From assembly GCA_964420835.1 (NCBI GenBank), contig CAYQUO010000026.1:1-33682 (forward strand): a stretch of DNA of 33,682 nt. The letters run 5' to 3'. This stretch comes from CAYQUO01 sp964420835 (GTDB taxonomy: Bacteria > Chloroflexota > Anaerolineae > Anaerolineales > Anaerolineaceae). Positions 28,948 through 33,682 of this stretch are shown here, piece after piece. The stretch's first letter is position 1; every line of letters begins with the position of its first letter. A program made the position numbers and the translations under genes. The notes below the pieces were generated by a model. It saw nothing but the letters and a program-made list of their open reading frames with translations, did no database searches and was not told where the DNA came from.

Positions 28948-30039
28948 TTACCCCGGTTTCACATCCGGGTTGGGCAGCATGAAATCGCGAATGAGCGCCA
29001 GGAAATCGTGCCACGAGGTGATGAAGGAGCGCAGCGTCCGCACCGTGGCCCCGAACGAATCGAACTCGGTTGTGCTCATCCCGTCCACGTCGTATGCCCG
29101 TCGGAAATCCGGGATCTTTCCGTACAGCGCCTTCAGGTACTCCTCCTTGACCGGCTCGTCCATGGCTGGCACGATTTTCACGTCCGACTCGTTGAACTTC
29201 ACCTGCCAGTCGTAGGGGATGGTCAGTGAGATGTCACCGCCGATGAAGGCCGTCCAGTGCTGGAAGTTGCGGTAGGCCGCCGGCAGCAGGCGGGTGCGGT
29301 AGCCGCGCTCCCGGTAAATGCCGTAGGCCTTTTTTACACAGGCGATGCCGGCCCACTCCAGCGCCTCGGGGTCAATCTCGATCCCGTCGCGCTTCACCAC
29401 CACCTTGCACCAGTCATCCAGCCGGCCCACCATCAGCGTGGCCACCGGCGACATGCTCGCCACGTCCTTGCCCTCGGCCTCCCGGCGCTTCAGCCCGCGC
29501 TCCACCGCCTCGCCGACCGCCAGCACCTGCGGCACGGTGAAACTAACCGTCACGTTCAGGTTGGCCCCCCGGTAGGTGGCCTCCTCCACCATGGCGATCC
29601 CCGCCGCCGTGGCCGGCACCTTGATCTGCATGTTCTTCTGCAGACCGTGAAAGTGCATCGTCTGCTCCAAAATGCCCTGCGCATTGCGGTACAGCGCCGG
29701 GTTGGTTTGGATGGACTGCCGTCCGCAGGTGCCGCCAAAACGCTCATACACCGGCAGCAGCAGTTTGGCTCCGTGCACCGTCACATCCTCAAAGATGCGC
29801 CAGCCGATCTCCACCTCGGACCAGGTCGGGTTGTCCGCGATCACCTTCCGGATGTGATCCTCCCACAGGTGCATCTCCTTCTTCAGAACGTTGAGCACGA
29901 TGGTCGGGTTGCTGGTGGCTCCCACCGCCCCCCGCTCGATGGCATACGTCAGCTCCGCCACCGAACAGGAGTCGTTCCAAAAGCGGGTCGGCGTGGTTTC
30001 CGACATCTCGTGCAATAGGCCTTTGTATTGTGTGTTCAT
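28948..30039 (-). CDS. Transaldolase family protein
   Basis: A 363-residue transaldolase-type TIM barrel. Motifs are 'FWNDSCSVAELTYAIERGAVGATSNPTIVL' with the family's TSNPTI, 'KNMQIKVPATAAGIAMVEEATYRGANLNVTVSFTV' with the Schiff-base lysine Lys140 in QIKVPAT, and 'ASMSPVATLMVGRLDDW'. Classical transaldolase moves a dihydroxyacetone unit between sugar phosphates in the pentose phosphate pathway; this version differs at several spots (for example LNVTVSFT instead of INVTLLFS), and the 'DSCS' start resembles the divergent transaldolase-like group, so the exact substrate is open. The ATG at 30039 has GAGGAG 11 bases upstream. A possible extended -10 (TGGTATCAT) lies at 30114-30106. It is a single gene. 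Confidence 0.87.
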   Translation of the reverse strand: MNTQYKGLLHEMSETTPTRFWNDSCSVAELTYAIERGAVGATSNPTIVLNVLKKEMHLWEDHIRKVIADNPTWSEVEIGWRIFEDVTVHGAKLLLPVYERFGGTCGRQSIQTNPALYRNAQGILEQTMHFHGLQKNMQIKVPATAAGIAMVEEATYRGANLNVTVSFTVPQVLAVGEAVERGLKRREAEGKDVASMSPVATLMVGRLDDWCKVVVKRDGIEIDPEALEWAGIACVKKAYGIYRERGYRTRLLPAAYRNFQHWTAFIGGDISLTIPYDWQVKFNESDVKIVPAMDEPVKEEYLKALYGKIPDFRRAYDVDGMSTTEFDSFGATVRTLRSFITSWHDFLALIRDFMLPNPDVKPG

Positions 30040-30176
30040 GGTTCATCCATCTCCTCAACGGGGAAGGTGGGTTTGCCCGCCCGCCCGTTGCTTGTGTTTC
30101 ACCCAATGATACCACAAGAGCCCTGCCTGCTCCCGAGACCGGTAACTGCACCGCCTTATGGCGCACGGATAATAAG

Positions 30177-30201
30177 AAACCTCCGGGAACCCCGGAGGTT
30201 T
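30177..30201 (-). terminator. Hairpin terminator downstream of the Cys-tailed lipoprotein gene
   Basis: AAACCTCCGGG (30177-30187) pairs over 11 bp with CCCGGAGGTTT (30191-30201), loop AAC. On the minus strand the stem ends in GGTTTCTTATTAT. It lies 143 bases after the stop codon at 30344. The stretch between also contains AGGCTGTT (30234-30241) and AACAGCCT (30277-30284), which could pair; I recognise no known RNA there. Confidence 0.85.
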
Positions 30202-30343
30202 GTTCGGCCTCCACCCCATGGCGCTATGCTGCAAGGCTGTTTCAGCGCCCCTTGGAAAACGGCCCGTCTCCCGGCCAACAGCCTCTGGGCGGCGGGCTCA
30301 CCGGTTGACCGCAGCTGCCCGTGAGACTATTCCCTGTGCACCC

Positions 30344-31408
30344 TCATTCGCAGACCGTAGTACATCTTTGCGTTCTTGGATTACAAACCTCGGTGCATTG
30401 CTTCACCCGGCCCGGCGCCTGGGGCACGATGTTGGGGCACAGCCCCGGCTCACCCCCGCCGGGGTCAAAGCCCGAGGCGGTTCGGCAGGTGTTGTCGAAG
30501 GCGAAGAAGTTCTTCAGCGGGTAGAATTCGCTGGATTTCATAGCGCTGCCAGCCTCCTCAGGCGAGAAGCGGTCGTTCAGGTCAAACGATTCCGGCCCGC
30601 CGGCGAAGCCGTCGGCAAAGCCGCCCCACAGGAAGATCACATTCGGCGGGAAGTGGGTGCTGTGCAGGGCGATGTCCACCCGCTTGGGGTCATCCGGGTT
30701 CAGCCGCGACCAAGCCAGGTCCGGGTCGTCGCCCACACCTTCCTCGAACAGCAGCCGCTCGTAGCCATCCCCCCCGCCAAAGGCCTTGTCGCTGAATATC
30801 GGCGTCTCCCCGCCCACGTCCTTGTTGGCGTCCTCCCAAACCGTCACCCCCGCCTGCCCCCAACTGTCGTCCGGCGGCAGCAGGGTCTGCACCAGCACAT
30901 CCCCCCGCCCGTCAATGTCCGTGTCGATCTCGAAGCCGTAAACCGGGGTCTCGCCATCGCCCGGGAAATCCCGCTGCTGCAACACCAGCGAAAAGTAGAA
31001 GAAGGGCTCCTGGCGCAGCAGTTTGGCGTCCACAATATCCAGCCAGGGCAGGTAATCCATCTCCCGGCTGAAGGGCCGCTCGAAGCGGTCATTAAAATAA
31101 TCATCCCCGGCATAGGCCTCTTTGTTCCTCGCCGAGTCGCTGCTCAGGTGGTCGTGGATCGTGGATTCCTTCCCCGAGGCTGCGGCGGGCACATCCACGT
31201 GTGTGATTTCAACCGTCGGCACGCTGGTTGGTTCGGCGGTCGGTTCCATTGTCGGCGGCTGTGGAGGCTGGGCTTCCTCTGCCACTGGCGGTTTTTCAAC
31301 CTGCGCCTCCTGCGCCTCCTTGCCCGCCCCGCCCAGGCTGCAGGCGGTCACCACCACGAGAAAGGCCATACAGGCGGCAAAAACCTTCAACAACTTTTGT
31401 GATCTCAT
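30344..31408 (-). CDS. Predicted lipoprotein with acidic domain and Cys-rich tail
   Basis: A 354-residue lipoprotein. The signal peptide ends in a lipobox VTAC (Cys23), followed by a Pro/Glu/Thr-rich linker (about 30-70). The main domain (about 85-310) begins 'SARNKEAYAGDDYFNDRFERPFSREMDYLPWLDIVDAKL', has acidic segments such as 'FEIDTDIDGRGD' and 'VWEDANKDVGG' that may bind calcium, and resembles exported proteins common in Chloroflexota; I do not know its function. The last 45 residues hold six cysteines (CRTASGF, LCPN, CTEVCNPRTQRCTTVCE), suggesting disulfides or metal binding. GGAGG lies 3 bases before the ATG. The promoter TTGACA-N16-GATAAT lies upstream. Confidence 0.82.
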   Translation of the reverse strand: MRSQKLLKVFAACMAFLVVVTACSLGGAGKEAQEAQVEKPPVAEEAQPPQPPTMEPTAEPTSVPTVEITHVDVPAAASGKESTIHDHLSSDSARNKEAYAGDDYFNDRFERPFSREMDYLPWLDIVDAKLLRQEPFFYFSLVLQQRDFPGDGETPVYGFEIDTDIDGRGDVLVQTLLPPDDSWGQAGVTVWEDANKDVGGETPIFSDKAFGGGDGYERLLFEEGVGDDPDLAWSRLNPDDPKRVDIALHSTHFPPNVIFLWGGFADGFAGGPESFDLNDRFSPEEAGSAMKSSEFYPLKNFFAFDNTCRTASGFDPGGGEPGLCPNIVPQAPGRVKQCTEVCNPRTQRCTTVCE

Positions 31409-31517
31409 CTTCCTCCTCCTTCCGTCAACCCGCTCCGCTTCTGCCTGGTTGCCGCCGGGCAGGAATCACCCGCGCATGGATTCGTTATTTGGAGCAGTCG
31501 GCAATTGGTTACTCGGT

Positions 31518-31545
31518 ATTATCGCGCCCATTTTGGGTTTGTCAA
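31518..31545 (-). promoter_or_regulatory. Promoter of the Cys-tailed lipoprotein gene with an internal repeat
   Basis: Minus strand: TTGACA (31545-31540), 16-base spacer, GATAAT (31523-31518). The spacer contains the inverted repeat CCCATTTTGGG (31527-31537), a plausible repressor site. The same 14-base string CCCATTTTGGGTTG, with one extra T here, recurs at 32657-32670. Confidence 0.6.
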
Positions 31546-31650
31546 CCTATTAGACCACCAATATCCAATTAACCGCGGTCCTCTTCCATGTCGGGGTTTC
31601 GCCAACGCCGCCAGCCGCTTCGCAGCCCCGGGTTGCCTTGCTGGTGGCCT

Positions 31651-32295
31651 TCAGGCTTTGGCGCCGCACTCGGCGCAGAACTTCGCCCCCGGCTGCAGTT
31701 TGGCTCCGCACTGGGTGCAGTGGGCTGCCCCCTGCAGTTTGTGGCCACATTCCGGGCAGAACTTGGCATTGGTCTCCAGCGTATGCCCGCATTTCGGGCA
31801 GCTGGCCACGATCGTCTGCCGCCAGTCCGATTCGGTCAGGTGCTTGTCCTCCTCGGACATCTTGGCGTGCGCCCAGATCTCCTCCACCGAGCGGCTGGAC
31901 TGCGCCGCAGACATCTCCACCCCCAGGTCCGGGGCGCATTCCTTGCACAGGCCGCGCTTCACGTTCCAGCAGGATTTACGGCACACCCAGCTGGAGCAGC
32001 GCGGGCACTGGGCAAAATCGCTCTTGATCTCCCGCACGGCGTCGGTGAAGGCATCATCGTGCGCCTTTTCCCAGGCTGCCGAGTGCACCCGTCCGCCCAG
32101 GTCGGCGGCGCTGCTGAACACCCCGCCGAACAGGCTGCTGGCTGCATCCAGCGCCCCGCTGATGGCGCCCGTCGCGGAAGGGCGGAACTTCGTCCGGTAG
32201 CCGTTCCCGCATCGGTCACACTTGAATTCGAACTGGAAGCCGCGGTCCGTGCTCAGGTCATCGTAATTGCTGACGAATTCGATACTCTCCTCCAT
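31651..32295 (-). CDS. Multi-zinc-ribbon protein
   Basis: A 214-residue soluble protein with cysteine pairs typical of zinc ribbons: C26/C29 (CDRCG), C97/C100 (CPRC) with C117/C120, then two double ribbons at the C-terminus, C166/C169 with C180/C183 (CPKCG...CPECG) and C193/C196 with C207/C210 (CTQCG...CAECG). Between them lies an Ala/Ser-rich region (about 40-75). The last 50 residues resemble the DZANK-type double zinc ribbon. The role is unknown; such proteins often act in RNA or protein binding. The ATG at 32295 has AAGGAG 7 bases upstream; the frame stays open upstream but has no ribosome site. The promoter TTGACA-N17-TACAAT lies 140-170 bases upstream. No clear terminator follows. Confidence 0.8.
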   Translation of the reverse strand: MEESIEFVSNYDDLSTDRGFQFEFKCDRCGNGYRTKFRPSATGAISGALDAASSLFGGVFSSAADLGGRVHSAAWEKAHDDAFTDAVREIKSDFAQCPRCSSWVCRKSCWNVKRGLCKECAPDLGVEMSAAQSSRSVEEIWAHAKMSEEDKHLTESDWRQTIVASCPKCGHTLETNAKFCPECGHKLQGAAHCTQCGAKLQPGAKFCAECGAKA

Positions 32296-32436
32296 GGGGT
32301 TTCTCCTTTTTCCCGTCATCCATCGGCGCCCGCCTGTCCTGGAACGGTGCCTTCTCCGCCCGCTCCATTCCTGGTTCCGGGCCTGCTGCCGGCGGTCGCT
32401 CCGTTCCTCCTCCAGGGCCGCCTCGTCTCGGTTTTT

Positions 32437-32465
32437 ATTGTAGCCAATGGAGTATCCCCTGTCAA
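32437..32465 (-). promoter_or_regulatory. Consensus promoter of the zinc-ribbon gene
   Basis: Minus strand: TTGACA (32465-32460), 17-base spacer, TACAAT (32442-32437). Transcription would start near 32430, giving a leader of about 135 bases before the ATG at 32295. Confidence 0.75.
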
Positions 32466-32749
32466 CCGGGTCGTATTCGGTCCTTCCCCACCCGAATTCC
32501 CATGGAAAGGCGGGAAAATGGGGGGAATTCCCCTTCATAACAAGGCAGGCTCCCGCAGCAAGGGCGGGACCTTTGCCCGGCAGACCCCGTTGCCCGCCCC
32601 GGCATCACCGGGATCGTGGCATAGGGGTCGATGCAAACCCGGCCCGTCCCCATCCCCCCATTTTGGGTTGAAAAAATGAGCCCCCTTACCCTCCCCCTGC
32701 CGGGCTGGATACGTGGGGAGAGTGAATCAAGAATGTTTAAAAGAAGAAT

Positions 32750-32857
32750 GGAATTAGGTGCATACTTTTTTATACACTCCATGCAGGTGTAGCACTGGTT
32801 GTCCCGAGGGGCTTTACCTGCTCGATTTTTGCGTTCAGTTCGGTGACATTTCGGCAT
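32750..32857 (-). pseudogene. Fragment resembling an IS1-type transposase zinc ribbon
   Basis: About 36 residues from the ATG at 32857: MPKCHRTERKNRAGKAPRDN, then a C-x-x-C-x-x-C stretch (CYTCMEC) and KKYAP. The spacing of PKC, K-N-R-A-G-K, and C-x-x-C recalls the N-terminal zinc ribbon of IS1/InsA-like transposases ('CPxC...KNGxxxxGKQxYxCxxC'). The first cysteine is missing, and the frame continues into unrelated GC-rich sequence, so it is at most a remnant. The match is by eye and weak. Confidence 0.3.
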
Positions 32858-32967
32858 TGATCATACCTGTTTTTTAAGCATCTTTTAGATTCTCCAAAAA
32901 AGGCATAATTCAGCCACCTGTCTTAGATAGTTGAGTGACTTTGTGGGCTCGCGAAATACCCAAGTGA

Positions 32968-33491
32968 AGCGTTGATGTCATTATCCTCGTCATCCAGCGA
33001 AAGCCACGCTCATGGAAAAATATTTTTCAAGGAATGAATCTGGGTGCCAACGGGCAGCAAGAGCGGTATTGGCGCACCACGAACCTCATTATGCTCGAGC
33101 ATTTTAAGCATGGAGAAGCTCAACCCAGCATCTATTGGAAGGGCCAATTGTTTTTTGAAATTCAATTAGTTTAGGTTATTCTCCTTCTTATATTTTTGTT
33201 AAGTGGTCAGCAGCAAGGTTGTTCAGTCACTTTTACAAAAAGGAAATAACGATTGCTTCTTTCTTGAACCCCAACGACTACGGTACTATCTATGAATTAC
33301 CCGTTGATTGCACCACCGATTGAGTTGAGGAGAGTGCTTTATAATGCTGGATCAAAAGGATATTCTGAAGACACTTTGAATTTTAAGTCCAAAACGATAT
33401 GGAGTATGAATCTCTTGCTCATTTCGATTCACTCCTTAACATTCTTGAGCAACAGCATAGTTATGACGAGACTCATCATGGCAATCAATAA
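32968..33491 (+). pseudogene. Possible frameshifted pseudogene of unknown family
   Basis: Several short plus-strand open stretches with protein-like composition follow each other in different frames: 32968-33174 (encodes PRSWKNIFQGMNLGANGQQE, then RYWRTTNLIMLEHF), 33159-33323 (SYIFVKWSAARLFSHFYKKE and FLNPNDYGTIYELPVDC), and 33387-33491 (MEYESLAHFDSLLNILEQQH). No one frame spans them; the only start codons give under 125 residues. This looks like a gene broken by frameshifts, but I cannot name the family and chance is not excluded. Confidence 0.25.
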
Positions 33492-33526
33492 AAAAATTCG
33501 CCAATTTATGAATTTACAAGTGTGCT

Positions 33527-33682
33527 CTAGGCGGCTTTTTCAACTTCTGATCTGTTTTCTGTCACACTCAAACATACAACCAACACCCCGGTATAGACAA
33601 GTGCATCAGCTAGCAGTTCCAATCCGTGAAACAGGCGCAACTGCCATGGAAACCAGTAGGCGGTGATGACTGCCATGAAAGC
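33527..33682 (-). CDS. C-terminal end of a membrane protein entering from the right edge (partial)
   Basis: The minus strand is open from the right edge for 51 codons to a TAG at 33529-33527. The residues are hydrophobic and aromatic (AFMAVITAYWFPWQLRLFHG, then LELLADALVYTGVLVVCLSV) and end in a charged tail TENRSEVEKAA, the pattern of a polytopic membrane protein C-terminus. The family is not recognised and the start lies outside the window. A weak AT hairpin (AAATTC/GAATTT) with a T-run follows on the minus strand at about 33497-33518. Confidence 0.45.
   Translation of the reverse strand, partial: AFMAVITAYWFPWQLRLFHGLELLADALVYTGVLVVCLSVTENRSEVEKAA

Larger units (their letters stand above)
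32700..33526. other. AT-rich region with decayed coding fragments
   Basis: From about 32700 the base composition changes: for example only 20 of the 60 bases at 33361-33420 are G or C, while the rest of the window is clearly GC-rich. There is no convincing intact gene. It contains the IS1-like fragment, the possible pseudogene at 32968-33491, and stretches with no signal at all (32858-32967). The sequence may be an integrated or decayed mobile element, or foreign DNA. Confidence 0.55.

Noticed and set aside
33292..33666. 124-codon plus-strand open frame at the right edge
   Set aside because: Composition changes along its length and better coding character is seen in other frames for parts of it, including the minus-strand membrane protein end; not supported as an intact gene.

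Overview
The window is a GC-rich bacterial chromosome segment. It looks like a member of the Chloroflexota, probably class Anaerolineae. This is inferred from secreted proteins with long Thr/Pro-rich linkers, DUF4173 and GT-C membrane proteins, an adenosine-specific kinase family protein and an S-box-controlled metK; no rRNA or other taxonomic marker is present. I saw no tRNA, rRNA, CRISPR array or intact mobile element.

Left part (1-4800): the end of a KdpD-type sensor kinase overlapping kdpE, a convergent PAS-GAF-HD-GYP c-di-GMP phosphodiesterase, an adenosine-specific kinase family protein, and a lipoprotein preceded by a perfect sigma-54 -24/-12 match. A strong hairpin terminator follows.

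4811-8900 (minus strand) is a tight five-gene membrane operon: rhomboid protease, membrane-anchored SDH/ClpP-class serine protease, a single-span protein with a cytoplasmic helix-hairpin-helix domain and an outer coiled coil, and two more single-span coiled-coil proteins. This is the best candidate here for an undescribed system: two membrane proteases packaged with three possible scaffold or substrate proteins.

9088-15115: a two-domain GNAT acetyltransferase and murJ (both with a TATAAT box about 7 nt before the ATG, suggesting leaderless mRNAs), a SagB-type nitroreductase, a Roadblock/LC7 protein with a polyprenol-phosphate mannosyltransferase-like GT2 (minus strand), and a divergent GH25-like protein.

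15247-19300 (minus strand): metK behind a SAM-I riboswitch, then a sulfide-handling operon arsR - sqr - tusE/dsrC-like - dsrE. It has a consensus promoter, and a palindrome near the start site that could be the ArsR operator.

19568-28842: a membrane-anchored repeat (beta-propeller-like) protein, a TMEM198-like membrane protein and a GT-C glycosyltransferase form a minus-strand operon. This operon is divergent from a YihY/BrkB membrane protein over a shared symmetric -10 box. Next come a DUF4173 protein with a 46-residue membrane protein, and a large GT-C protein with a discoidin-like tail, whose leader holds an attenuator-like hairpin.

28948-32295: a transaldolase-family protein, a Cys-tailed lipoprotein and a multi-zinc-ribbon protein. 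From about 32700 to the right edge the DNA turns AT-rich and holds only broken coding fragments (one resembling an IS1-type zinc ribbon) and the C-terminal end of a membrane protein entering from the right. This part looks like an accessory or decayed region.
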